13,131 nt of DNA from Cocleimonas sp. (GCA_023145485.1 JAGLDT010000142.1:1-13131); one strand, 5' to 3'. Counted from the first letter of the stretch, positions 1-6,800 are shown. Made by a program: numbers and translations. Notes: a model not told the origin generated them from the sequence alone.

Positions 1-2
1 CA

Positions 3-392
3 TCAAAGCAAGTGAAAGCATCAAAGCAAATTAAGCTTGCTGCGGCAGTGGTTGAAAAAGGTATTGGGCCTAACCAATGGATATTAAGATGCAGTAATGA
101 CACACCTTTCTGGCGGGTTGATGTCTACCCTAAAGCGTTGAAACTATTTACAGGAAAGTATACTGCTTTGCTTCCGCTTACTTATAAGAAGCAAGAAAAA
201 AACAAATGGAATACAGCAAAGAAAACGCATTTAAAAGGGGCTACGAGTAAAGATAAGATTGATTTGAAAATTCACTATAGCTATAAACGCTGTAATGATG
301 CGCTAACTAAGCAAAAAGTACCTTATGCTGCAACGGTTAAACACAACGGTAAAGAAATGAAAGGCTGTTGCAGAGCATTGAAAATTAATTAA
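3..392 (+). CDS. COG3650-like protein, 3' end (5'-partial)
   Basis: The frame is open from the window edge, so this is probably the C-terminal part of a longer gene; the first in-frame start candidate inside the window is a GTG at 12. The visible part has two blocks typical of uncharacterised COG3650 proteins, which are often lipoproteins or membrane proteins. One is a 'TPFWRVDVYPKALKLF' strand near the start, comparable to the family's 'EPFW.V.V' motif. The other is a C-terminal 'CNDALTKQKVPYAATVKHNG' segment ending in GCCRAL, comparable to 'C.DGMSD..YPY.V.....L.GCC'. Three cysteines (one in CND, two in GCC) fit an exported, disulfide-bonded domain. The function of the family is unknown. The stop codon overlaps the convergent DUF502 gene by 8 bp. 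Assignment is from remembered motifs only. Confidence 0.65.
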   Translation, partial: SKQVKASKQIKLAAAVVEKGIGPNQWILRCSNDTPFWRVDVYPKALKLFTGKYTALLPLTYKKQEKNKWNTAKKTHLKGATSKDKIDLKIHYSYKRCNDALTKQKVPYAATVKHNGKEMKGCCRALKIN

Positions 393-1011
393 CATTTACT
401 CCAGAACGTATTGATTTTGGTGTCACAACACCAAGTGACATCACCATTTTCAGTGCATCTTCCACATCCATATCCAGTTTTTTAATATCCTCCTCTGGCA
501 TCATTAAGATGTAACCAGAGGTTGGATTGGGTGTCGTTGGCACAAAAATAGTTAGCAATTTATGGTCTGCTAATTGATTAAACTCCTCTGGGCTATCGCT
601 GGTTTGAAAGCCAATCGTCCAAATACCTTTGCGTGGATACTCAATTAAGACAACCTGACGGAATGAGTTTTTATCTGAGGTCAAAACAGTTTCTGTCACT
701 TGTTTAAGTGCAGAATAAATACTGCGCACTAACGGTATACGCTCAAGCAGATCTTCACCCCATAACACCAATCGCTTTCCTGCGAAATTAGTGATAATAA
801 AGCCAGAAGAAAAAACAAACAGCGTACTTAGAATAATGCCCAAACCAGGAATATCAAAACCAATGAGTGTCTCAGGTCGCAATGCATGGGGGAGTAATAA
901 TAATGTTTTGTCAAGCAGATCCACGAGTAACTTAATCACTAAAATGGTTATGCCCAGTGGAACCCAGACGAGTAGCCCTGTAATTAAGTATTTTCTTAAC
1001 TTTACTATCAT
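385..1011 (-). CDS. DUF502 family membrane protein
   Basis: This 208-residue protein matches DUF502 (COG2928). It has a short basic N-terminus (MIVKLRKYL), a first membrane helix at about residues 8-31, a hydrophobic amphipathic stretch, and a second helix at about 55-77. A soluble domain follows, containing the family's signature 'FVPTTPNPTSGY' at about 156-167 and 'RIPLVRSIYSALKQV' at 91-105. The length is normal for the family. Its role is unknown; members are inner-membrane proteins, and a plant relative (COV1) affects vascular patterning. The start at 1011 is supported by an upstream AGG (spacing about 12 nt) and by an extended -10 promoter 42 nt upstream. It is divergent from the SDR-Nudix pair and converges on the COG3650-like gene. 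Confidence 0.9.
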   Translation of the reverse strand: MIVKLRKYLITGLLVWVPLGITILVIKLLVDLLDKTLLLLPHALRPETLIGFDIPGLGIILSTLFVFSSGFIITNFAGKRLVLWGEDLLERIPLVRSIYSALKQVTETVLTSDKNSFRQVVLIEYPRKGIWTIGFQTSDSPEEFNQLADHKLLTIFVPTTPNPTSGYILMMPEEDIKKLDMDVEDALKMVMSLGVVTPKSIRSGVNVN

Positions 1012-1052
1012 AATTCAACTTTACCTGAAATAGTCTTCATTTGTACGATGCA

Positions 1053-1061
1053 ATTATAGCA
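1053..1061 (-). promoter_or_regulatory. Extended -10 promoter for the DUF502 gene
   Basis: On the minus strand this reads TGCTATAAT: a perfect sigma70 -10 hexamer (complement of 1053-1058) preceded by the TGn extended -10 element. No good -35 hexamer lies 16-18 bp upstream, which is usual for extended -10 promoters. Transcription would start about 35 nt before the DUF502 start codon. Confidence 0.55.
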
Positions 1062-1168
1062 TTCTTCTAAGATAACAGGCTTATTCTAACAATGGGTAAA
1101 ATAAGCTCGTTTTTCTGCTAGGATATTAATGTGAACATCAAACATCTATTGATAGTTAGAAACGTCCT

Positions 1169-1195
1169 TTCACAAAAAATAATACTTACTATAGT
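1169..1195 (+). promoter_or_regulatory. Candidate promoter for the SDR-Nudix operon
   Basis: TTCACA (1169-1174) and TATAGT (1190-1195) each match the sigma70 consensus at five of six positions. The spacer is only 15 bp, shorter than optimal. The predicted start near 1203 would leave a leader of about 40 nt before the SDR start codon. Confidence 0.35.
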
Positions 1196-1241
1196 TTCTA
1201 TGACACATTAAAAGAAACTAAGTTTTCTTCTTGGGATAAAT

Positions 1242-2069
1242 ATGCACACAGTTCTGGTTACAGGTTGCTCTAGTGGTATTGGTTATTGCGTTGCCAAAGG
1301 TCTAAAAGAGCGTGGTTATAATGTTTATACAACGGTGCGTAAGAAGGAGGATATGGAGCGTTTGATCTCTGAAGGTTTTAAATGCTTATTATTAGACTAT
1401 GCAGACTCAGAAAGTGTACAAGACTTGGCAAATGAGTTAATGCTCTTAATTGGCTGTGATTTATACGCGGTGTTTCATAATGGTGCTTATGGTCAAGCAG
1501 GTGCAGTGGAAGATTTAAGTCGCGAAACAATCGAAAAGCAATTTGCAGCCAATGTGTTTGGGTGGATGGAGCTAAATAATCGTTTGATTATCATGATGCG
1601 ACAAAACAACCGTGGACGCATTATCTTTAATAGCTCTGTCTTAGGTCTTATATCCCTTCCTTATCGTGGTGCTTATAATGCCAGTAAATACGCCATTGAA
1701 GGCTTTGCAGATACCCTAAGATTAGAGCTTAGGAAGACAGGAATTAAAATATCATTGATAGAACCTGGTCCTATTAAAAGCAAATTTCGTGCTAATAGCC
1801 TCGTAGCATTAAAAGAAAATATTGATATAGAAGGCAGTGTGCATCGGGATTTATATAAAAAAAGCATTGCTCGATTAGAGAAAAAAGGCGCAAGCGTTCC
1901 CTTTACCTTACCTGCTGAGGCTGTTTTAAAAAAGGTCATTCATGCGTTAGAAAGCCCTAATCCAAAGGCACGTTATTATGTTACCTTTCCAACCCATTTA
2001 TTTGGTACGCTACGGCGTTTATTGCCAACAAAATGGCTGGATAAACTATTAAGTAAGGTGGGAGAATGA
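1242..2069 (+). CDS. Short-chain dehydrogenase/reductase (classical SDR)
   Basis: This 275-residue NAD(P)-dependent oxidoreductase has the full classical SDR set. The cofactor-binding motif TGCSSGIG lies at residues 7-14, an acidic adenine-contact region 'LDYAD' at 51-55, and 'HNGAYG' at 79-84 in place of the usual NNAG. The catalytic Ser is in 'NSSVLG' (131-132), Tyr145 and Lys149 are in YNASK, and 'EPGPI' is at 174-178. Arg33 after the second strand may favour NADP. The substrate cannot be read from sequence; members of this 270-280 residue subgroup are often annotated as steroid- or retinol-dehydrogenase-like. The stop codon overlaps the next start (ATGA), so the two genes are probably translationally coupled. 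The start at 1242 places the Rossmann strand directly at the N-terminus, as expected. Confidence 0.93.
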   Translation: MHTVLVTGCSSGIGYCVAKGLKERGYNVYTTVRKKEDMERLISEGFKCLLLDYADSESVQDLANELMLLIGCDLYAVFHNGAYGQAGAVEDLSRETIEKQFAANVFGWMELNNRLIIMMRQNNRGRIIFNSSVLGLISLPYRGAYNASKYAIEGFADTLRLELRKTGIKISLIEPGPIKSKFRANSLVALKENIDIEGSVHRDLYKKSIARLEKKGASVPFTLPAEAVLKKVIHALESPNPKARYYVTFPTHLFGTLRRLLPTKWLDKLLSKVGE

Positions 2070-2926
2070 GTTATTTAGAACGCGTGCAAGCATGTCATCA
2101 ATTTGATCGCAGTGAGTATTTTGATTTTGTGATCGGTGATGAAATTATGGGGCTTACTCGTCCACAATTTGCAGAGCAATTACTGCGCTGGAGTGATGTC
2201 TTTCAGCTTAAAAACAATCAGCTGTTGCTTAACCCTGAGTTGACAAGTTTTGAGCAACGCACACAAGCCGTTGCCGCTATTATGGAACAATTGTATCAAG
2301 AAGGTGTGATTCCAGCATGGGTCAATGAGCCGTATGCGGTATCGCATTGCTTTGAAGAGCAACCCAGAATGGCCGTAGAACGTGCGGTTGCCTCTTATTT
2401 GGGCGTTCGCAGTTACGGCATTCATATTAATGGCTTAGTGCAAAAATCTGATGGTATTTATAATTGGGTCGCAGTGCGCGCACGAGATAAGCCTTTCTGG
2501 CCAGGACAATTTGATCAAATGGTGGCAGGAGGGCAGGGTATTGGCATTGGCTTAATGGAAAATGTGATTAAAGAATCAGCTGAAGAAGCGGATATTCACG
2601 TTGATATAGCCAGCCAAGCGCAACAACGAACGACATTACACTATTGCAGTAATTCAAGCCGTGGCATTAGCATGGACACCCTGTATAACTATGACCTCTG
2701 GTTGCCTGAAGACTTTACCCCAGTGAACACAGACGGCGAAGTGGACGAGTTTATCCTGATGCCATTAGCTGAAGTTGCAGAGATTATTGATACCTCAGAG
2801 CAATTTAAAACCAACTGCAATCTAGTTAATATCGAGTTGCTAATACGCGCAGGAATTATTAGCGAATCTCATCCTGATTTTAAAGCAATCACAAAACTAT
2901 TGTATTCGCCTGCGGTAAAGCTTTAA
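2066..2926 (+). CDS. DUF4743/Nudix hydrolase, Tnr3-YJR142W type (thiamin diphosphate damage pre-emption)
   Basis: This 286-residue protein has an N-terminal DUF4743 domain (about 1-115) followed by a Nudix fold (about 116-260). The Nudix box begins with VAGGQGIG (153-160) and ends with KESAEEADI (169-177), which provides the metal-binding glutamates E170, E173 and E174. The upstream glutamate of the textbook box is absent, as I recall for this subfamily. Related proteins in yeast (YJR142W), the Nudix part of S. pombe Tnr3, and plant NUDT20/24 hydrolyse oxidised thiamin diphosphates (oxo- and oxythiamin-PP) to monophosphates. They thereby remove toxic cofactor analogues in the cytoplasm. The substrate here is inferred from the family. 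The ATGA overlap with the SDR gene indicates one transcript and possible functional pairing. Confidence 0.88.
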   Translation: MSYLERVQACHQFDRSEYFDFVIGDEIMGLTRPQFAEQLLRWSDVFQLKNNQLLLNPELTSFEQRTQAVAAIMEQLYQEGVIPAWVNEPYAVSHCFEEQPRMAVERAVASYLGVRSYGIHINGLVQKSDGIYNWVAVRARDKPFWPGQFDQMVAGGQGIGIGLMENVIKESAEEADIHVDIASQAQQRTTLHYCSNSSRGISMDTLYNYDLWLPEDFTPVNTDGEVDEFILMPLAEVAEIIDTSEQFKTNCNLVNIELLIRAGIISESHPDFKAITKLLYSPAVKL

Positions 2927-2995
2927 ACAGGCAAGGTAGAGCTAACTTCTCATGATTTACAGATAGAGCCTTTCATCTATTGAATTTCCTAGGAA

Positions 2996-3026
2996 TCGGT
3001 TGCTTTAGCAGTCCTAAAGCAACCGA
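2996..3026. terminator. Bidirectional hairpin between convergent genes
   Basis: A perfect 13-bp stem (TCGGTTGCTTTAG paired with CTAAAGCAACCGA) encloses a 5-nt CAGTC loop. It sits midway between the ends of the Nudix gene (plus) and the RNase gene (minus). The following U-tract is poor on both strands, so it may work partly as an RNA-stabilising or transcript-collision barrier element. Confidence 0.7.
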
Positions 3027-3065
3027 ACTATTTGACTCAATATATTACTTTAAAAGGGCTTTCCC

Positions 3066-4892
3066 TTACTTTTCAACAATCTGAAAATTAGCCCGTAGCG
3101 TGGTAATATCAATGGAGCTAACTTGTACCGTCAATGATTGATCCAGTTCAACAGGGCTTTTAGAACGTACTCTAGGCTCTAAAGCCAATGTTGGCATGAT
3201 GATACTGATGTTACGGTCATTTAACATCACCACAATGGCTTCACCTTTCCAGTCTTTATTCTGCTTTAAATACAGCATTTTCCAGTGTTGCGTAGAAAAA
3301 CGTTCCGCTTTACGTGACGCGAATGATGCTTCATCAGCTAGTCCAATGCGCTCTACTAATGCATCATGCTCCAGCATTTCTCCTCCTGTGATAAAGGCGC
3401 GTAATTGTTGATGTGTTACCAAATCAAGATAACGCCTTAACGGACTGGTAACACGCGTATATTGTGGCAAGCCTAAGCCAAAATGCGATGCAGGTTCGGT
3501 GGAGTGACGTGAGGCTTTAAAACAACGACGATACGCATAATGCTCAGATGGCTTTTGCGGATGTTGAATGGTTTCAGGCTCAGGCTGATAAGCGAAAGGA
3601 ATAGGAATATTATTTTTATGCGCAAATTGAGACACCGCTTCTCCCGCCGCTAGCATACATTCTGAAACCAATTGGCGACTACCATCATTACGATAAGGCG
3701 CTACTGAAATGATACCCTGCTTATCGACATGAAGGTTAACGTCGGGTAAATCCAACATAGCCGCATTATTATCAAGACGACGTTGACGGTAACGTTCGGT
3801 AATGACGTTTAACTCAGCAAACGTGGTCTCTAGTTCCTGATTAGCATCATCATAGGTGGTACGAGTGACATTAAGGACTGAGAAGAAGATATCAATATCA
3901 TCCAACTCACCGCTTTCATTAACAATAAAACTAATCGAAAGGGCTGGGCTTTGTTGTTGTAAGCCTAGACCTAACTGTTCCGTAATACCTGATGGCAACA
4001 TATGGATCACTCGATCAGGCAAATAAAGATTCGTACCACGAGAACGGGCTTCGATATCCAAGGCTGAGTCAGGCGTAATAATGGATGAAGCATCAGCAAT
4101 ATGAACCCAAACACGATTACCCTCCCATGAAATGGCATCATCAGGGTCTTTATTGCCAACATCATCAATCGCCCATGCGGGTAAATGTTGTAAATCACGG
4201 CGTTCTGTTTCAATCGCCTCAGGAATATCGAGTGTGGGTTTGCTCATATCAACCCCCATGCGACGTGGCCAAGGGTTATATTCCTGAGGCCAATAATTGA
4301 GCCTGAGCAAGAGCTTATGCGCACCCTCTTTGGTTTCGCCTATACCAATTTTCTTTAAAATACGGCTACCCTCACGCTCACCACAGGCAAGTTGTTCTAC
4401 TTCAGCAAGGTGTGGGTAATCTTGCTTCTCTATTTCACCATTTCTAATTCGTAGCAGTAACGAATCCCATGCCTCTTTTTTAGCTTTTTTATCATCACGC
4501 TGTTGTTTTTCTTCGGCAATGAGATCAAGAGAGCGTGCTTTAATCTCATTCGTATCACCCTCAAAATAAAGCCCATCAACCACCAACATCCAACTTGACC
4601 ATGCGCTCTGTGGAGTAAACTCATCATATAAAAACTCTGACAACTCTTCTAATGATACCGTTTCACCCTCCAATAACTCTATCGTCTCCTCCAGCGTCTC
4701 CAGTGCCTTTGGAGTCGCCATATCCAACGTCGTCACATCTTTAATTGGTCCAGGGTGGAGTAATTCAATATCCTTATCACGCACCCGTTTAGTGGTTTTA
4801 AAAAATAGAATCTCAAACTTATCGGCCACCTTTGTGACAACCGCAGCTTTGCTTTTATAGTAGACCAATGCGCCTTTTTTTATCTCTGACAT
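3066..4892 (-). CDS. RNase II-family (RNB domain) 3'-5' exoribonuclease
   Basis: This 608-residue exoribonuclease degrades single-stranded RNA in the 3'-to-5' direction with magnesium. The RNB core starts near residue 230. 'AIDDVGNKDPDDAIS' supplies D243, D249, D251 and D252, in exactly the D-x5-D-x-DD spacing of the E. coli RNase II active site. 'TSPLRRYLDLVTHQQL' (482-497) holds the conserved RNA-clamping arginines. A C-terminal beta-rich segment (about 550-608) fits an S1-like domain. The N-terminus (about 5-48, 'KKGALVYYKSKAAVVTKV') looks like a small SH3/cold-shock-like barrel as in cyanobacterial and plastid RNB proteins, not the double cold-shock region of RNase R. A charged helical stretch at 115-145 follows. 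It is too short for RNase R (about 800 residues), so I leave the symbol empty. Confidence 0.92.
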   Translation of the reverse strand: MSEIKKGALVYYKSKAAVVTKVADKFEILFFKTTKRVRDKDIELLHPGPIKDVTTLDMATPKALETLEETIELLEGETVSLEELSEFLYDEFTPQSAWSSWMLVVDGLYFEGDTNEIKARSLDLIAEEKQQRDDKKAKKEAWDSLLLRIRNGEIEKQDYPHLAEVEQLACGEREGSRILKKIGIGETKEGAHKLLLRLNYWPQEYNPWPRRMGVDMSKPTLDIPEAIETERRDLQHLPAWAIDDVGNKDPDDAISWEGNRVWVHIADASSIITPDSALDIEARSRGTNLYLPDRVIHMLPSGITEQLGLGLQQQSPALSISFIVNESGELDDIDIFFSVLNVTRTTYDDANQELETTFAELNVITERYRQRRLDNNAAMLDLPDVNLHVDKQGIISVAPYRNDGSRQLVSECMLAAGEAVSQFAHKNNIPIPFAYQPEPETIQHPQKPSEHYAYRRCFKASRHSTEPASHFGLGLPQYTRVTSPLRRYLDLVTHQQLRAFITGGEMLEHDALVERIGLADEASFASRKAERFSTQHWKMLYLKQNKDWKGEAIVVMLNDRNISIIMPTLALEPRVRSKSPVELDQSLTVQVSSIDITTLRANFQIVEK

Positions 4893-4930
4893 TTATGTGT
4901 TTCTTGCACTCTGTATGGATTTAAGGGGCG

Positions 4931-4959
4931 GTTATAGTAGCGTACTATCGTGGTCAGTG
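4931..4959 (-). promoter_or_regulatory. Candidate promoter/operator of the RNase gene
   Basis: On the minus strand TATAAC (4936-4931) is a plausible -10 about 40 nt before the RNase start; the -35 (CTGACC, near 4957-4952) is weak and closely spaced. The -10 overlaps a perfect hyphenated palindrome ATAGTA-GCG-TACTAT (4934-4948), which has the size and placement of a repressor operator. Confidence 0.3.
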
Positions 4960-4986
4960 CTGAAGTTTAATCCCACTACTTGCACC

Positions 4987-5007
4987 GTCTTATCAGCGAA
5001 ATAAGAC
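4987..5007 (-). terminator. Weak hairpin after the replication-initiator gene
   Basis: A perfect 7-bp stem (GTCTTAT/ATAAGAC) with a 7-nt loop lies 16 nt past the stop of the initiator gene. No U-tract follows, so intrinsic termination is doubtful. Confidence 0.25.
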
Positions 5008-5022
5008 CACAACTTACATTTC

Positions 5023-6063
5023 TTAGAAAACGAGCGCGTCAGCCTCGTTTAACGCTAATGTTTTTGCCAATGCCTCAATGGATATATGCTCTCGTTTGGC
5101 ATGAATGGTTAACCACAACTGCACCGTTTGGCGGTCTTCAAGGTATTTGCTCATCTGCATTTTTTCAGCAAAAATAGTCATTGGCTGGTTGTTTAGTTTT
5201 GCATGTTGTCTTAGCCAATCTAGTTTACCAAAATGATCACCTAGCCCTTTTTTAGCCTCTGAATTTGTTGACGATTCAATCGATTCAACAGGTTCGTCAA
5301 ACCGTCGATGTGAGGGGTGATTTTTAATCTTAGGCACAATCAAACGCCCTTCTCGCTCGGCTTTAGACAAGACGATCAGCAAGCCGACAGGGTTGTAAAT
5401 GACTTCGTTTTTATCTTTGATTTCAAAGGTTTTTAGCACCCGCTGTTGTTGACCAAGGGTTAAACTATCCAATGCTTTATGGCAGGTCGCATGGTGTTTT
5501 TCATCAATCGTTGGTGGTAAATCAATCTTGGCATCATCGGCTATATCATCGACACTATTCCCCACATCAACAACAACATCGGTTTCAGCAGGCGGTGACG
5601 GTGGAGTGACGACTTTATTTTCTACTGCGGACTGTTGTTGGGGTTGAGTAGAGGTAAGGTTAAAAGAGGTAAGGGTATTATTATGTATGTGTCCGATTTT
5701 CGGAGCGACGTTCTGAAAAATGGAAATCGTTTCTGATGGTCGGAAATCCATTCCGATTTTCGGAAGATGAGGCGTAAAAAAAACGGGGTGTTCTTCGATG
5801 AATTTCTCAGCAATTTGATAGCGATAATCATAATAATCTGATTCTTCGACCTCAAACAAATCTTTGTCAATCACCCCCTCAATCGCAATATGGAGACGAT
5901 CCAAACGAACCCCTGTTAATTGAGCCAAACGTTTATCCGTTAAATGATCAAATTTCTTCCCATAGCCAATGGTTTGATTCATTAAGGCGCTAAACACTTT
6001 TGCTTCATTTTTGCTGAGATTAGCATCCAGACTTGCTTCATTGAGTGATCTAAATAAACTCAT
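5023..6063 (-). CDS. Lambda O-like replication initiator (phage/plasmid replication protein)
   Basis: This 346-residue protein has an N-terminal winged-helix domain (about 1-95) resembling the phage replication protein O N-terminal family: 'LSKNEAKVFSALMNQTIGYG' then KKFDHLTDKRLAQLTGV. The O-like pattern is 'L...E..VL..I...TYG..KK...L....LA..TG'. Residues about 126-185 are a low-complexity linker rich in Q, P, S and acidic residues. A C-terminal domain (about 186-346) contains 'NPVGLLIVLSKAEREGRL' and ends in helices. Initiators of this kind bind iterons through the N-terminus and recruit helicase loader through the C-terminus. The start at 6063 has AGGA about 8 nt upstream. No loader, integrase, terminase or capsid gene is nearby. 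Residues 100-124 are encoded by the iteron array, placing a likely origin inside the gene. An STY4528-like island replication protein is an alternative family. Confidence 0.75.
   Translation of the reverse strand: MSLFRSLNEASLDANLSKNEAKVFSALMNQTIGYGKKFDHLTDKRLAQLTGVRLDRLHIAIEGVIDKDLFEVEESDYYDYRYQIAEKFIEEHPVFFTPHLPKIGMDFRPSETISIFQNVAPKIGHIHNNTLTSFNLTSTQPQQQSAVENKVVTPPSPPAETDVVVDVGNSVDDIADDAKIDLPPTIDEKHHATCHKALDSLTLGQQQRVLKTFEIKDKNEVIYNPVGLLIVLSKAEREGRLIVPKIKNHPSHRRFDEPVESIESSTNSEAKKGLGDHFGKLDWLRQHAKLNNQPMTIFAEKMQMSKYLEDRQTVQLWLTIHAKREHISIEALAKTLALNEADALVF
5641..5771. other. Candidate replication origin within the initiator gene (lambda-ori-like)
   Basis: The four iterons are followed, in the direction of the gene, by a strand-biased tract (5645-5674) in which about 25 of 30 plus-strand bases are purines. 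It includes a direct repeat GAGGTAAGG at 5651-5659 and 5666-5674, and then ATTATTATG. Lambda ori has the same order: four palindromic iterons in the middle of gene O, then an AT-rich, strand-asymmetric unwinding region. The flanking tract is only moderately AT-rich (about 64%) and its 15-bp repeat is codon-phased, so that part of the case is weaker. Confidence 0.6.
5692..5764. repeat. Four 13-bp iterons, exact 20-bp period, inside the initiator gene
   Basis: Copies start at 5692 (TCCGATTTTCGGA), 5712 (TCTGAAAAATGGA), 5732 (TCTGATGGTCGGA) and 5752 (TCCGATTTTCGGA). The outer two are identical hyphenated palindromes with 5-bp arms (TCCGA/TCGGA). The inner two match the unit or its complement at 10 of 13 positions. 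Start-to-start distance is 20 bp each time, so spacers are 7 bp. Because 20 is not divisible by three, the copies fall in different reading frames: only the outer pair, 60 bp apart, encodes the same peptide (PKIG). The conserved element is therefore DNA, not protein. Two-turn spacing places all four sites on one face of the helix. Confidence 0.85.
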
Positions 6064-6096
6064 TTTATATTCCTACTATTTTTTATGCTTTTAGAC

Positions 6097-6142
6097 AACA
6101 ACCGAAGTTGTTTATAAACAATGACAATAATTTAAGGCGCAA
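6097..6142 (-). promoter_or_regulatory. Candidate promoter and operator of the initiator gene
   Basis: Two palindromes overlap here: AACAAC-CGAA-GTTGTT (6097-6112) and GTTTATAAAC (6110-6119). On the minus strand a possible -35 TTGCGC (6142-6137) and -10 TTTATA (6118-6113) are 18 bp apart, with the -10 lying in the second palindrome. This arrangement would suit autorepression by the initiator or control by another repressor. The hexamers are weak, so the promoter assignment is tentative. Confidence 0.35.
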
Positions 6143-6662
6143 CTTAGCTGTCCTTCTGTATTGAAAAAATGCACAACAGAAAAAGACAATCAAAAAAGAC
6201 GACTTAAAATGCCAATAAAGTGGCTTATTATTGCCTTATAGAAAACACTATTATGGGGTAACGCATTGAAAAACAAAGACTAGTAGAGTAAAGAGAACGG
6301 CCTTGAGGAAGATAATAGGTTGTAGGTGCGTGACGAAGACGCGATAGGTATACTCGGTACTGCATTTTTCAATCCTCTTTAGATTGATTACTGAAGTCCT
6401 GCTTTGCTGATGGTACAGCCTTGCGGGGCGAATTTTAAACAAATTAAACATAACAGCACACCCTTCTTAAATGATGCACCTGCATACACTGTAGACCTTA
6501 TTTCACTAAAGTCCATCCCTAAATACCTGATTGCTATAAATTAGCTCTTAATGATCATAATAATTTCTACTAGTCAGACAAACTATTTCTTATGTTGAAG
6601 CGTAGAAACTAGCGAAATGAAAAAGTCTCAATGCCTTATTCATCAGGCAGATTTACTTCGTC

Positions 6663-6772
6663 CTTGTTCCCAAATTCCTATTGGGGAACACGCTCTGGAA
6701 ATTCTATTTCCATTGCATTCTCTCGAAATGGAATTTCTATACTGCGTTACCAAATAGGAATTTGGTAACGAG
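6663..6772. repeat. Long nested palindrome, MITE-like
   Basis: This is an imperfect inverted repeat of about 110 nt centred at 6717.5. The outer arms 6666-6689 and 6746-6769 are inverted copies matching at 21 of 24 positions, and each arm is also a hairpin in itself. The second, widened by one pair, is a perfect 11-bp stem (CGTTACCAAAT/ATTTGGTAACG) with an AGGA loop. Two differences between the arms are compensatory, keeping each local hairpin paired. The inner arms 6698-6710 and 6725-6737 match at 12 of 13 positions about the same centre. No transposase is present. Similar short GTTCCC/GTTACC palindromes are, to my recollection, dispersed in large-genome filamentous sulfur bacteria and cyanobacteria. 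Confidence 0.75.
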
Positions 6773-6778
6773 ATAAAA

Positions 6779-6800
6779 TTCCCGCACTGGAGCGTGGGAA
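6779..6800. repeat. GTTCCCACGC-type palindrome
   Basis: TTCCCGCACT-GG-AGCGTGGGAA forms a 10-bp stem with one G-T wobble and one mismatch. It abuts the larger palindrome and lies 40 bp beyond the stop codon of the LTA-synthase-family gene, so it might also act as that gene's transcript end. Confidence 0.55.

Noticed and set aside
4919..6137. ATTTAAGG flanking the initiator gene on both sides as possible attachment-site repeats
   Set aside because: Only 8 bp are identical, which is expected by chance in AT-rich DNA, and no integrase is present.
6251..6451. 66-codon minus-strand open frame
   Set aside because: No ribosome-binding site and no protein-like features, and it lies in repeat-like intergenic DNA.
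6617..6757. Short plus-strand open frame beginning MKKSQCLIHQ
   Set aside because: Most of it is the palindromic repeat translated, and no ribosome-binding site precedes it.
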